DNA of 64,000 nt from Oribacterium sp. (GTDB taxonomy: Bacteria; Bacillota; Clostridia; Lachnospirales; Lachnospiraceae), in NCBI GenBank assembly GCA_004554245.1, contig SFND01000005.1, forward strand, positions 1 through 64,000, in the 5' to 3' direction. A program made the translations under genes and the position numbers. Of the stretch, positions 41,840 to 50,577 are shown piece after piece (within the stretch, counting starts at the first letter, position 1; each line of letters opens with the position of its first letter). A model generated the notes under the pieces. That model searched no databases. It was given only the letters and a program-made list of their open reading frames with translations, and was not told the DNA's origin.

Positions 41840-44458
41840 TTATAAAATACCTTTTTCCGCGAGTTCGTCTGCGTAGCGGACGGTGGTCATGGCGTCGCGG
41901 CCATAGCAGTCAGCGCCGATTTTGTCAGCGTAGTCCTGGGTCATGACGGCGCCGCCGACGACGATGCGGCAGTCCGGCTTCTGCTGGTGGAGCTGCCGGA
42001 TGGTTTCCTCCATGTTCACGACGGTGGTGGTCATGAGGGCGGAGAGGCCGACGAGGCGGATGTTCTCCCGAAGCGCGGTCTCCACGATGGTTTCCGGCGG
42101 CACATCTTTTCCGAGGTCGATGACGTCGTAGCCGTAGTTCTCGAGCAGGACCTTCACGATGTTCTTTCCGATGTCGTGAATGTCGCCCTTCACGGTCGCG
42201 AGGATGACGCGGCCCTTCGACTCCTGCGCGCTGCCGGCCATGGATTCCTTCACGACAGCGAAGGCGGCCTTGGCGGCTTCCGCGGCCATGAGGAGCTGCG
42301 GGAGGAAGACGGTGCCCTTTTCGAAGCCCTGGCCGACGACGTCGAGGGCCGGCACGAGGTCCTCGTTTATGATGTCGAGGGCATTTCGTGTGAGGAGAGC
42401 CTCACGCGTTGCGTCTGCTGCCGGTTTCGCCATGCCGCGTTCGATCGCTTCGACGAGTCGAGATTTGCCGGCCAATGCACCCGGTCCGCGACCGTCGTCT
42501 GCGCCCGCAGCCCGTCCGCTACCGGAAGATCCCGCGTTCGCGCCCGCGCTGGAGACATTGCCCGACGAAAGGCCCGCCGTGCCAGGCCCGAAGCCGGCGT
42601 TACTGTCCGATCCGCCTAGGGGACGGCCGGTGGCCTGCAGGTCCCCGGCGGAAACCCCGAGCGCGTTCAGCACACGGGTCTTATAGGCGGTCAGAGCGTC
42701 GCTTACCTGCTTGTCTGGAGACTTGTAGCCGGCATAGGCGGAGATGAAGCTCTGGAAATTCTCATCCTGGTTTGTGAGTGCGCAGAAGGCGCGGTACGCC
42801 TGCATCATCGCCTGATTGTTCGGGTTGATGATCGCGCAGGAGAGCCCGTTCTGCAGCGCCATCTCGAAGAAGTAGGCGTTGATGAGCTCGCGGGCCGGGA
42901 GACCGAAGCTGATGTTCGACACACCGAGGATGCTGCTGCCGCCGAGCTCGTCGCGGATGCGGCGGATCGTCTCGAGCGTCACGAGCGCCGAGCGCGGATC
43001 ACTGGAGACGGTCATGCAGAGGCCATCGATGACGATATCCTCGCGGCGAATCCCGTATTCCGCCGCCGTCGCGTAGATCTTCTCAGCGATACGGATGCGG
43101 TCGTCTGCATTGTCCGGAATACCGCCCTCATCGAGCGCGAGTGCCACGACGACGCCACCGTACTTCTTCACGAGCGGAAAGACCTCCGCCATGACCTCCT
43201 GCTTGCCGTTCACGGAGTTGATGAGCGCCTTGCCGTTGTAGTGACGAAGCGCGCGCTCCATGGCTTCCGGGTTCGAGGTGTCGATCTGGAGCGGCAGCGC
43301 CAGCACACTCTGCAGACGGCAGACGACCTCGTCGAGCAGCGCCACCTCATCGATCTCCGGCGTGCCGACATTGACATCGAGCACGTCCGCGCCCGCGTCC
43401 TCCTGCTGGAGGCCCTGGTCCACGATGTAGTCGATGTCGTGGTCGACGAGCGCCTGCTTGAAGCGTTTCTTGCCAGTCGGGTTGATGCGTTCGCCAATGA
43501 TCACAGGACGGGCCGCCCGTCCGATTTCGACGGTGCGGGAGAAGGAGGCGATGACGGTCTGCGCACGGCCCTGCGGTGGGAGTAGCGGGAGAGGGCGCAC
43601 GGCGGCGATCTCCGCGCGGATGTAGTCCGGGGTCGTGCCGCAGCAGCCACCGACGGCGGCCGCACCGAGCGCGGCGATCTGCTTCATATAGCCGGCGAAT
43701 TCCTCCGGGCCGACATCATAGACGGTCTTTCCGTCGACGGACTTCGGAAGACCGGCGTTCGGATTCACGAGCACCGGCACGTGGGCGGCCTTCACGAGAC
43801 GCTCCACGATCGGAATCATCTGGGCCGGTCCGAGCGAGCAGTTCACACCGAGCGCATCGACGCCGAGGCCCTCGAGCATAGCGACCACTGACTCCGGCGT
43901 ACCGCCCGTCAGCATTTTCCCACTGCCGTCGAAGACGCAGGTGATGAAAACCGGTAGATCGCAGTTTTCCTTCGCCGCGAGCACCGCCGCCTTCGCCTCG
44001 TAGGAGTCGTTCATCGTCTCGATCAGCACGAGATCCGCACCCTCGCGGGCGCCGATCCGTACGACCTCGCCGAAGATATCGACCGCGTCGTCGAAGGAGA
44101 GGTCGCCCATCGGCGCGAGCAGCTTGCCGGTCGGACCGATATCGAGGGCTACGTAGGCATCGTCGTCACGGCCGGCCTGCGTGCGCGCTTCCTTCGCGAG
44201 CTTCACCGCCGCCGTCACGATTTCGTCGAGGTTCTCCGGGAACTTCAGGCGATTCGCGCCGAAGGTATTCGTGTTATAGATGTCCGCACCGACCTCGAGA
44301 TAGCCGCGGTGCAGGTCGAGGATACACTCCGGGTGGAGGAGATTCCAGGTCTCCGGCAGCTCCCCCGGCTGCAGGCCCTTCTCCTGCAGGATGGAGCCGG
44401 TACCCCCGTCGAAGAACAGCCACTCCCGGCCGATTCGATCCATGATATTCTTTCGCAT
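41840..44458 (-). CDS. metH: Cobalamin-dependent methionine synthase, lacking the reactivation domain
   Basis: An 872-aa modular enzyme transferring methyl from methyl-tetrahydrofolate via cobalamin to homocysteine. Residues 1-290 are the homocysteine domain with zinc ligands Cys207 and Cys272/Cys273. About 310-590 is the pterin domain (VIIGERINPTGKKRFKQAL). About 665-872 is the cobalamin domain with the axial His761 in DIHDIGKN. The C-terminal AdoMet-binding reactivation domain is missing and is supplied by the next gene. A 60-aa insert at about 603-664 (Gly/Ser/Ala-rich) lengthens the linker before the cobalamin cap. GGAGG precedes the start. Confidence 0.94.
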   Translation of the reverse strand: MRKNIMDRIGREWLFFDGGTGSILQEKGLQPGELPETWNLLHPECILDLHRGYLEVGADIYNTNTFGANRLKFPENLDEIVTAAVKLAKEARTQAGRDDDAYVALDIGPTGKLLAPMGDLSFDDAVDIFGEVVRIGAREGADLVLIETMNDSYEAKAAVLAAKENCDLPVFITCVFDGSGKMLTGGTPESVVAMLEGLGVDALGVNCSLGPAQMIPIVERLVKAAHVPVLVNPNAGLPKSVDGKTVYDVGPEEFAGYMKQIAALGAAAVGGCCGTTPDYIRAEIAAVRPLPLLPPQGRAQTVIASFSRTVEIGRAARPVIIGERINPTGKKRFKQALVDHDIDYIVDQGLQQEDAGADVLDVNVGTPEIDEVALLDEVVCRLQSVLALPLQIDTSNPEAMERALRHYNGKALINSVNGKQEVMAEVFPLVKKYGGVVVALALDEGGIPDNADDRIRIAEKIYATAAEYGIRREDIVIDGLCMTVSSDPRSALVTLETIRRIRDELGGSSILGVSNISFGLPARELINAYFFEMALQNGLSCAIINPNNQAMMQAYRAFCALTNQDENFQSFISAYAGYKSPDKQVSDALTAYKTRVLNALGVSAGDLQATGRPLGGSDSNAGFGPGTAGLSSGNVSSAGANAGSSGSGRAAGADDGRGPGALAGKSRLVEAIERGMAKPAADATREALLTRNALDIINEDLVPALDVVGQGFEKGTVFLPQLLMAAEAAKAAFAVVKESMAGSAQESKGRVILATVKGDIHDIGKNIVKVLLENYGYDVIDLGKDVPPETIVETALRENIRLVGLSALMTTTVVNMEETIRQLHQQKPDCRIVVGGAVMTQDYADKIGADCYGRDAMTTVRYADELAEKGIL

Positions 44459-44521
44459 AATTTCCTCCGTTGTGTGTTTACCATTGCAGGCCGCAGAACT
44501 TTCGTGGCTTTGCGGAACTTT

Positions 44522-44589
44522 ATGGGGTCTGACCCCATTAAGTTTTTCTAAACTGAATCTAAACTGAAGTTTATAGGGTCAGACCCCAT
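44522..44589. repeat. GGGGTC-palindrome element, copy 4
   Basis: It runs from ATGGGGTCTGACCCCAT at 44522 to ATAGGGTCAGACCCCAT at 44573 (one change). It lies inside the probable metH operon, between the reactivation-domain gene and metH. A further ATTAAATTTTTATAAA follows the right end, hinting at a tandem partial copy. Confidence 0.75.
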
Positions 44590-44604
44590 TAAATTTTTAT
44601 AAAG

Positions 44605-45375
44605 TCAGCAGTCGCGGTAGAGGCAGTCGGTTTTCGTGCACTGCCGGCAGTCGTGGGTGCTGCGCGCGGTGAGGGTGTCCGGGACAGAAGTATTGGCCTC
44701 GACGGATGTCGCGCATGATGACGCGGTGCTGTCAGCACTGAGCTTCAGCGGGTTGACCTCCGCTGCCAGGTATGCGGCGTCGGGCGCGGTTTTCGGCTGG
44801 CGCGTGCAGCCGATGAAGGCGGTGATGGACTTGCTCGGGACCATGAGGAGCGCGTCGGTCAGCGTGATGCCGCACCACTTCTGCATGTCGAGGATGCGCG
44901 CGAAATCCGTCTGGAGCGCGAGCGGCAGGTCCCCGTAGCCGGGCGAGTAGCGCGGGCGGAGCTGATAGCCACGTTCAGCCTCCTGTGCGCGAAGCTTCGC
45001 AACTTCGCTGTCTGCGTAGGACTCGATCATCTCGGCCCCCGCCGCCTGGTAGATGATGGAATCCGTCATGCTGGCAACTTCCCCCCGCTTGATGAGCAGG
45101 TCAATGCCGACGCCGATGGTGGCTGCAAACATATACGCGTCGTCGCAGCCGGAGAGGTTTCGATAGAGATCCCGCGAGCGGATCGTGAGCCCCGCGATCT
45201 CGACGAGGTCGGGTGCTTCTGTGCGGACGGGAAAGCGTCGGGAGATGGCGCGCGGCGTCGCGACCGCCTGCATTCGCACGATGCACTGCTGGATACGCTC
45301 GTCGATTTCTGGCGTCGGTGTGATTTTTCGGTAGCCGAGGTAACGGTAGACCTCGCGGAGTCGCATGTCGATCAT
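44605..45375 (-). CDS. Methionine synthase reactivation-domain protein
   Basis: A 256-aa stand-alone counterpart of the MetH activation domain. RPRYSPGYGDLPLALQTDFA is the equivalent of the AdoMet-binding motif of MetH, and the N-terminal MRLREVYRYLGYRKITPTPE is typical of the short proteins that accompany truncated MetH in Clostridia. It would remethylate inactive cob(II)alamin using AdoMet. The C-terminus ends in a Cys cluster (CRQCTKTDCLYRDC). Between them lies an insert rich in Ser/Thr/Ala (about residues 197-243). The start at 45375 follows AAGGG. It lies between metF and metH on the same strand, so one operon is likely. Confidence 0.88.
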   Translation of the reverse strand: MIDMRLREVYRYLGYRKITPTPEIDERIQQCIVRMQAVATPRAISRRFPVRTEAPDLVEIAGLTIRSRDLYRNLSGCDDAYMFAATIGVGIDLLIKRGEVASMTDSIIYQAAGAEMIESYADSEVAKLRAQEAERGYQLRPRYSPGYGDLPLALQTDFARILDMQKWCGITLTDALLMVPSKSITAFIGCTRQPKTAPDAAYLAAEVNPLKLSADSTASSCATSVEANTSVPDTLTARSTHDCRQCTKTDCLYRDC

Positions 45376-45495
45376 AGTGCCCTTCACTTTCCGATGAGTG
45401 ATACGAACGAGGACGCAGAGGAGAGGTGTTGTGTGCGGATTCCATGCCACACTCGGCACCTGAGCTCCAGCTACGTCCCGTTGGGTAAAAGTATA

Positions 45496-46359
45496 TCAGA
45501 TTTTCAGGATTTCGCTCAGGTTCCGCTGGATGGCCTCGGCGACGTCCGGCTTGTTCATCGAGTAGACGTGGATGTGCTTCACATCGTTTGCGATGAGGTC
45601 GATGATCTGTTCGGTCGCATAGATGATGCCCGCCTGCTTCATCGCCTCCGGATGCTCGCCGAACTTGTCGACGATTTCCTTGAAACGAGTTGGAACCGTG
45701 GTGCCGGAGAGGGCGACGGAGCGACCGAGCTGCTTCTGGTTCGTGATCGGCATGATGCCGGCGAGAACAGGCACACGGATATCCTGCTCGCGGAGACGAT
45801 AGAGGAAGTTGAAGAACTCCGCGTTGTCGAAGAACATCTGCGTGGTCAGGAAGTCGACACCCGCGTCGACCTTGCGCTTCAGATTCCGGATGTCGTCATC
45901 CTTGTGGGCGCACTCGACATGGCCGTCCGGATAGCAGGCACCGCCGATGCAGAAGTCGCCCTGAGACTTGATGTCCGCGACGAGCTCACTCGCATAGTGG
46001 TAGTCGTCGTAAGGTGCGCCACCCTCCGGGATGTCACCGCGCAGGGCCATGACGTTCTCGAAGCCGTATTCCTTAAACTTCTGAATCATCTCGTGCACGT
46101 GCGCCTTCGTGGAGGACACACAGGTGAGATGCGGCAGCACCTCGACCCCGTACTTGTCCCGGATGTTCTTCGCGATGTTCAGCGTAAACTCGGAGGTTCC
46201 GCCGCCCGCACCATAGGTCACGGACATAAAGCTCGGGTGCAGCGCCGCTACGCCCTCCGTCGCCGCCTGCACGGAATCATACTTCTCGATCTTCTTCGGT
46301 GGGAACACCTCGAAGGAAAGTGTGATCTGATCCTGGTTTAAAATATCGATAATCTTCAT
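45496..46359 (-). CDS. metF: 5,10-methylenetetrahydrofolate reductase
   Basis: A 287-aa flavoprotein making methyl-tetrahydrofolate for MetH. LSFEVFPPKKIEKYDSVQAA at the N-terminus, SVTYGAGGGTSEFT and HLTCVSSTKAHVHEMIQKFK, ALRGDIPEGGAPYDDYHYAS and FLTTQMFFDNAEFFNFL are all family landmarks. It is first in a minus-strand operon metF, reactivation-domain gene, metH. GAGG lies ahead of the start. I saw no SAM riboswitch upstream. About 240 bp of AT-rich DNA separate it from the divergent defence genes. Confidence 0.96.
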   Translation of the reverse strand: MKIIDILNQDQITLSFEVFPPKKIEKYDSVQAATEGVAALHPSFMSVTYGAGGGTSEFTLNIAKNIRDKYGVEVLPHLTCVSSTKAHVHEMIQKFKEYGFENVMALRGDIPEGGAPYDDYHYASELVADIKSQGDFCIGGACYPDGHVECAHKDDDIRNLKRKVDAGVDFLTTQMFFDNAEFFNFLYRLREQDIRVPVLAGIMPITNQKQLGRSVALSGTTVPTRFKEIVDKFGEHPEAMKQAGIIYATEQIIDLIANDVKHIHVYSMNKPDVAEAIQRNLSEILKI

Positions 46360-46611
46360 ATAGTAGAACCTCGTCGTGTATAGATATAATGTGAAAATAT
46401 CTTACTTATTTTAATGGGGAATGAATCAAAAGTATAATACGTAAAATTTAGGCGCCGTTATAGATGGAGGTTATAAGGCGGACTGTTCCTACATCGTTGC
46501 CTGTTCTTTTATGATTTCAAACGGTAAAAAAAGATCATAAAACATTTAAATTAATATTTTGCAAAATTACTTCAAAAATGCAAATTAAAAGCTTTAAATT
46601 TGCGGTTTTGC
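46360..46611. other. AT-rich intergenic region between metF and the RloA gene
   Basis: No gene seen. It is rich in A/T runs. The inverted words GATCATAAAA and TTTTATGAT near 46510-46545 form a weak dyad. The composition matches the accessory module to its right rather than metF. Confidence 0.4.
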
Positions 46612-46620
46612 TGGTATGAT
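46612..46620 (+). promoter_or_regulatory. Extended -10 promoter of the RloA/RloB pair
   Basis: TGG-TATGAT at 46612-46620, with a TTTAAA at 46593-46598 as a possible weak -35. It lies 46 bp before the RloA start. Confidence 0.5.
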
Positions 46621-46665
46621 AGAGGGGAAAGAGCAACATGGGTAAGAGCAAGGGGTAAATGTGAC

Positions 46666-47856
46666 ATGCTTATTCAATTTACGATCGAAAATCACCGGTC
46701 TATCAAAAACAGCGCGGTTATCAGCTTCACTGCTTCAAAAGATACATCCTTCAGAGAAAATCTGCTGCATCCGGATAAGAAGAAAACGCTTCTTCCGGCG
46801 ATTGCCATTTATGGAGCAAATGCAGCAGGAAAAAGTAATGTTCTTCATGCGATGAAAACGATGAAAAATATGATCGTCGGGGATGCCGCGAAGCTATTAA
46901 AGGGACAGAAGCTGCCGTGGGAGCCATTCGGTGGGAACGCAAATCCGACCGCATTCGAAACAGTATTTATGTATCATGGTGTGCGTTACGCCTATGGTTT
47001 TTCCTTCGACGAAAACCGGATTCACACAGAGTATCTGTACTACTGGCCGAACGGGCGGGAAGCCATGATCTTTTCCCGAGATCATGGTGTCTATGAGTTT
47101 CGTGAGAATGTCAATGAGCAGACGGCATTAAGCAATCGCACACCGGATAACAAGCTTTATCTCGTGTCTTCAAATGACTGGAATCTTCCACAGACGGAAA
47201 ATGCCTATATGTGGTTTTTTGAAAAACTGACTTTTCTGATGGAGGAAGAGCCGGCAAGATCAGAAACGGTGGAACAGATTTTAAGCAGTGATACGAAGAA
47301 AATGCGTATTTTAAAGGAACTGATGTTGGCAGACCTCGGTATCTCGGATGTCAGCATTAAAAGCATATCCGGGCATGCACCCGTGATTACGACGACGCAT
47401 CGAATTATTCATGAGGATGGAAGCGTCGAGTATTTCCAGCTTCGGATGGATCAGGAGTCGGCAGGCACGCAACGCTTTTTCGCACGCATCGGTGGCTGGC
47501 TCCAGGCGCTGGATCAGGGTGCGCTCTTACTGGTGGATGAGATCGAAGACAGTCTGCACCCGCTTTTGACGAAGAGATTTATCGAGATGATACAGGATCA
47601 GCATGTGAACGTAAATGGGGCACAGCTTCTGTTCACAACCCATGATGCAATGCTTCTGGATCTCAAATTTTTCCGTAGAGATCAGATATGGTTTGCCGAA
47701 AAGGATGATAAGACCTGCGCGACCGAGCTGTATTCGCTGGCCTCCTTCTCTCCGCGAAAGGGAGAAGATGTGCGAAAAGGATATCTCCGGGGACGATTCG
47801 GTGCGGTGCCTTTTATAGGAGGTGATGATGGCGGCGAAATTCAGAAAAGAGTATAA
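46666..47856 (+). CDS. RloA/AbiLi-like AAA ATPase
   Basis: A 396-aa ABC-type ATPase of the RloA/AAA15 group. IQFTIENHRSIKNSAVISF at the start, Walker A YGANAAGKSNVL (Lys56), Walker B ALLLVDEIEDSLHP (Asp291, Glu292) and a C-terminal TTHDAMLLD give the full ATPase of the OLD/RecF type without its own nuclease. The next gene supplies a Toprim-like RloB partner, overlapping by 29 bp. Such pairs occur within restriction loci and, as AbiL, abort phage infection. Here the pair forms an AT-richer island between metF and folC. Confidence 0.85.
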   Translation: MLIQFTIENHRSIKNSAVISFTASKDTSFRENLLHPDKKKTLLPAIAIYGANAAGKSNVLHAMKTMKNMIVGDAAKLLKGQKLPWEPFGGNANPTAFETVFMYHGVRYAYGFSFDENRIHTEYLYYWPNGREAMIFSRDHGVYEFRENVNEQTALSNRTPDNKLYLVSSNDWNLPQTENAYMWFFEKLTFLMEEEPARSETVEQILSSDTKKMRILKELMLADLGISDVSIKSISGHAPVITTTHRIIHEDGSVEYFQLRMDQESAGTQRFFARIGGWLQALDQGALLLVDEIEDSLHPLLTKRFIEMIQDQHVNVNGAQLLFTTHDAMLLDLKFFRRDQIWFAEKDDKTCATELYSLASFSPRKGEDVRKGYLRGRFGAVPFIGGDDGGEIQKRV

Positions 47857-48463
47857 CCCGAATAAAGTAGCACGACGTAAACGAAGACCGATCATTTATA
47901 TCATATGTGAAGGAAAGGAAACAGAGACACTGTATTTCAGGCACTTTCGTTCCAGGAACTGTCTTGTGGATGTCATACCGATATCGTCGAAGCATAGGGC
48001 GGCAGAGCATCTGGTGAAGCATGCACAGGCGTTGATTTCTCAATCCGATTACTATCCTGAAGATGGAGATCAGTTGTGGTGTGTGTTTGACTGCGATGAC
48101 AATAAAAATCAGGAGCTTCATCAGGCAGTGGATTATGCAGAAAAACAGGGTTACAGGATCGCTTACTCCAATCCATGCTTTGAATACTGGTACCTGCTTC
48201 ATTTCGAAAAAAGAAATGACTATTTGAAAGATTGCGATACGGTCATCAGCCTTTTAAAAGGCAAGGGATATCTGGATAATTATGAGAAAAACGGAGATGT
48301 ATTCAGACTTTTACAAATACATCAGGAGGAAGCGATTGAACGGGCAAAAGAACGTGTGGAGTACCTGCGTAAAGAGCATATCGAAATAGTTCATAGAGAT
48401 AGTAACCCGGTGACGACGGTCTATGAGTTGGTTGAGTTTTTGAATAGCAAAAGATCTATATAG
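47828..48463 (+). CDS. RloB-like Toprim nuclease partner
   Basis: A 211-aa RloB family protein. A Lys/Arg-rich N-terminus leads into IIYIICEGKETETLYFRHF (Glu28 in the Toprim position) and WCVFDCDDNKNQE (Asp88, Asp90, Asp91), which are the metal-binding motifs. SNPCFEYWYLLHF is the family hallmark. AGGAGG at 47817-47822 picks the third of three adjacent start codons. It is translated from a start inside the RloA gene, so the two are coupled. It is the probable effector of the pair, cutting nucleic acid on a signal from the ATPase. Confidence 0.88.
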   Translation: MAAKFRKEYNPNKVARRKRRPIIYIICEGKETETLYFRHFRSRNCLVDVIPISSKHRAAEHLVKHAQALISQSDYYPEDGDQLWCVFDCDDNKNQELHQAVDYAEKQGYRIAYSNPCFEYWYLLHFEKRNDYLKDCDTVISLLKGKGYLDNYEKNGDVFRLLQIHQEEAIERAKERVEYLRKEHIEIVHRDSNPVTTVYELVEFLNSKRSI

Positions 48464-48476
48464 AGGGGAAGCGCAT

Positions 48477-48632
48477 ATGCCAAATAGTAAACCCGTTTCT
48501 GAAAGTGGTTGTGGCAGTAAAGATTATGACCGAGCGCAGGCCACTCTTCGCCTGATGAAGGAACTATCGGTAGGACAGAAATCAGGCGAAGAGAATGGAT
48601 GGCTCTCGCTTGAAGAGATTGGAGAAATATAG
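48477..48632 (+). CDS. Small antitoxin-like protein, possibly truncated
   Basis: A 51-aa frame behind a strong ribosome-binding site (AGAGGGGAAG), 14 bp after the RloB gene. The C-terminal part LMKELSVGQKSGEENGWLSL, then EEIGEI, resembles the tail of RelB/Phd-type antitoxins (a GEKSA..EGWLSL.E pattern). The DNA-binding N-terminal half is absent, replaced by about 22 unrelated residues. It may be a relic of a toxin-antitoxin pair or a small third component of the RloAB module. Confidence 0.5.
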   Translation: MPNSKPVSESGCGSKDYDRAQATLRLMKELSVGQKSGEENGWLSLEEIGEI

Positions 48633-48647
48633 GAGGACTCACGTAGA

Positions 48648-48682
48648 AGAGCTGCCGCATGGTCATGCGAACAGCTCTTTTA
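48648..48682. terminator. Terminator between the RloAB module and folC
   Basis: AGAGCTG/CAGCTCT encloses a second stem GCATG/CATGC, followed by TTTTAT. It could serve both converging transcripts. Confidence 0.75.
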
Positions 48683-48692
48683 TAAATGTGAC

Positions 48693-50273
48693 TTATTTCC
48701 GGAAGTAGCGGCGAATGTCGGCGACCTGGTACAGGGAGCCGAAGCAGATGGTGATCGGCTGTCTGTTCATATGGAGTTCGTCAATGCTATCGTCCGCAAT
48801 CGCTATCTCGCTCCGCACGGTGTCGTCACCGGTGCAGCAAGTGCCCCTGGAATCGCCTGCGATTTCCATCGCGCGCTGTACAGCGGCGGTGACGGAGTCG
48901 GCGGTTTCGACCGGGCCGTCGAAGTACGCGCGGATCTCGGATTTCAGCTGTTCCGGCCGGAGAGCGCGGTGTGCGTCTGGGAGCTCGGTGATGAAGCGGG
49001 CAGCGTACGGGGCGATGAGGCGGAGCATGGTATGGTAGTCCTTATCCTTCATGACGCCCATCACGAAGTTGATTTTCTGATTCGGGAAGTAAGCGCGGAT
49101 CGTGTCAACGAGGGCTTCGACGCCGTTCGGGTTGTGTGCGCCATCGACGATGAGAAGCGGATCCCGAGAGAGAACCTCGAAGCGACCTGGCCAGGTGGCC
49201 TGCGCGAGACCGGCACGGATCGCGTCCTCAGAAATTTCTGGTTTCTGCGCATCTTTGCGAATCAGCGCAGCAGAAGTTCCTTGATGTATAGCGTCTTCAG
49301 GAATTCCCCAGCCACGGCGCTGCAGGCAGTCGATGATGTCGAGCACAGCCATCGCGTTTTCCATCTGGTAGTTTCCGAGCAGCTGGATGCGGAGATCCGA
49401 ACGGTTCCGGTAGTCGAAGACCTGCCCGTCGATCGTCCGCGCGCGGGCGGTGAAGGCCGTCGGATCCGTGATGACGAGGCGCGCTGCTGCCGATTTCGTG
49501 CTGGCACCAGCGTGGTTTGAGTGGGTCATGTCGAAGGCACCATCGGTGGTGCCAGCTGCTCCGAATACACAGCGCGAATCCGCTGTGTCCGCGTTGAGTG
49601 GGCTGGCCGCAGCGTCTGTGGTGTCAGCTGCGTCCGAGTTTACCTCCGCGAAGCGCTGTTGCACGACGTTCATGACGCCCGGGAGCTGGTGGTAGAGGAC
49701 GCAGTCGGCACCTGGTTTCAGAATGCCGGCTTTTTCCGCGGCGACCTTCTCGACGGTGTCCCCGAGAAATTCGGTGTGGTCGAGGCCGATGTGCATGATC
49801 GCGCAGACCTCCGGAGAGGAGATGACGTTCGTTGCATCGAGGCGTCCACCCATGCCGACCTCGAGGACGACGAGCTCGCAGTGCTGCTCCTCGAACCAGC
49901 AGAAGGCCATCGCGGTGATCATCTCGAAGTCCGTCGGCTCCTCGCCGAGGGTCTCTGCGGCAGCACGTACTCGACCGGCGAGACGACGAAGATCCGCATC
50001 CGAAATCATCTGTCCATCGATGGAGAGACGCTCGTTAAACTGGTCGAGGTGCGGCGAGATATAGAGACCGGTACGGAAGCCCGCCGCCGTCAGAATTGAC
50101 TGGGTCATGACGCAGGCCGAGCCCTTCCCGTTTGTGCCGGCGATGTGCACATAGCGGAGCTTCTCCTGTGGGTCACCGAGCGCGTGCATAAAATCCCGCA
50201 TCCGCTCGAGCCCGATCTTCGTATGTTTCCAGTTCGCCCCGTGAAGGAGCGCGATGGCTTCATTCCAGTCCAT
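48693..50273 (-). CDS. folC: Folylpolyglutamate synthase, with two inserts
   Basis: A 526-aa Mur-ligase-family enzyme adding glutamates to folates. HIAGTNGKGSACVMTQSIL is the P-loop (from about residue 43). LEVGMGGRLDATNVI and IMHIGLDHTEFLGDTVEKVA are the next family motifs, and LIVDGAHNPNGVEALVDTI the C-terminal one. It is about 90 residues longer than usual. A Ala/Thr/Asp-rich insert (about 214-272) replaces a loop, and its DNA contains clean hairpins such as ACACAGCG/CGCTGTGT. A second insert near 470-505 precedes the final strand. It is the neighbour of folT. Confidence 0.9.
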   Translation of the reverse strand: MDWNEAIALLHGANWKHTKIGLERMRDFMHALGDPQEKLRYVHIAGTNGKGSACVMTQSILTAAGFRTGLYISPHLDQFNERLSIDGQMISDADLRRLAGRVRAAAETLGEEPTDFEMITAMAFCWFEEQHCELVVLEVGMGGRLDATNVISSPEVCAIMHIGLDHTEFLGDTVEKVAAEKAGILKPGADCVLYHQLPGVMNVVQQRFAEVNSDAADTTDAAASPLNADTADSRCVFGAAGTTDGAFDMTHSNHAGASTKSAAARLVITDPTAFTARARTIDGQVFDYRNRSDLRIQLLGNYQMENAMAVLDIIDCLQRRGWGIPEDAIHQGTSAALIRKDAQKPEISEDAIRAGLAQATWPGRFEVLSRDPLLIVDGAHNPNGVEALVDTIRAYFPNQKINFVMGVMKDKDYHTMLRLIAPYAARFITELPDAHRALRPEQLKSEIRAYFDGPVETADSVTAAVQRAMEIAGDSRGTCCTGDDTVRSEIAIADDSIDELHMNRQPITICFGSLYQVADIRRYFRK

Positions 50274-50324
50274 TTTTTCTTCTTTCCTGATAATTCAATT
50301 TGTTTAGTACGTTCATGCCGGAGA

Positions 50325-50541
50325 CCGGAGGGATGGCAACGAAAACCATACGGAGAGTCCGTGTAAAATCAAGCCGGGTCCCCTTAGTGGCACTTGGTGT
50401 TATCTCTCCCTGGAACCCTCTGTCAACGCTGCGTTTTCATAAAGAAAACGCAGTGATTGCAGAGGGCCTAGTGCCACTTAGGGTCCCCGGCTTAGAGTTT
50501 ACCGGACTCGGAGTACTGTGTTTCCGTTGCCATCCCTCCGG
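50325..50541 (+). repeat. 217-bp long-hairpin element, copy 3
   Basis: The outer stem CCGGAGGGATGGCAACG pairs with 50525-50541, with one bulge further in. The inner stems include GAGTCCG/CGGACTC, AGTGGCACT/AGTGCCACT, CCCTCTG/CAGAGGG and CTGCGTTTT/AAAACGCAG. Compared with copy 2, A-T pairs have become C-G or T-A on both arms at matching positions. It lies between folT and folC, both on the minus strand. Confidence 0.8.
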
Positions 50542-50577
50542 GCGCATGGCACCGAAAGTATAGGAATCAGATATGCA

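Noticed and set aside
46360-46611. SAM riboswitch before metF
   Set aside because: The AT-rich spacer lacks the S-box core elements on the minus strand.
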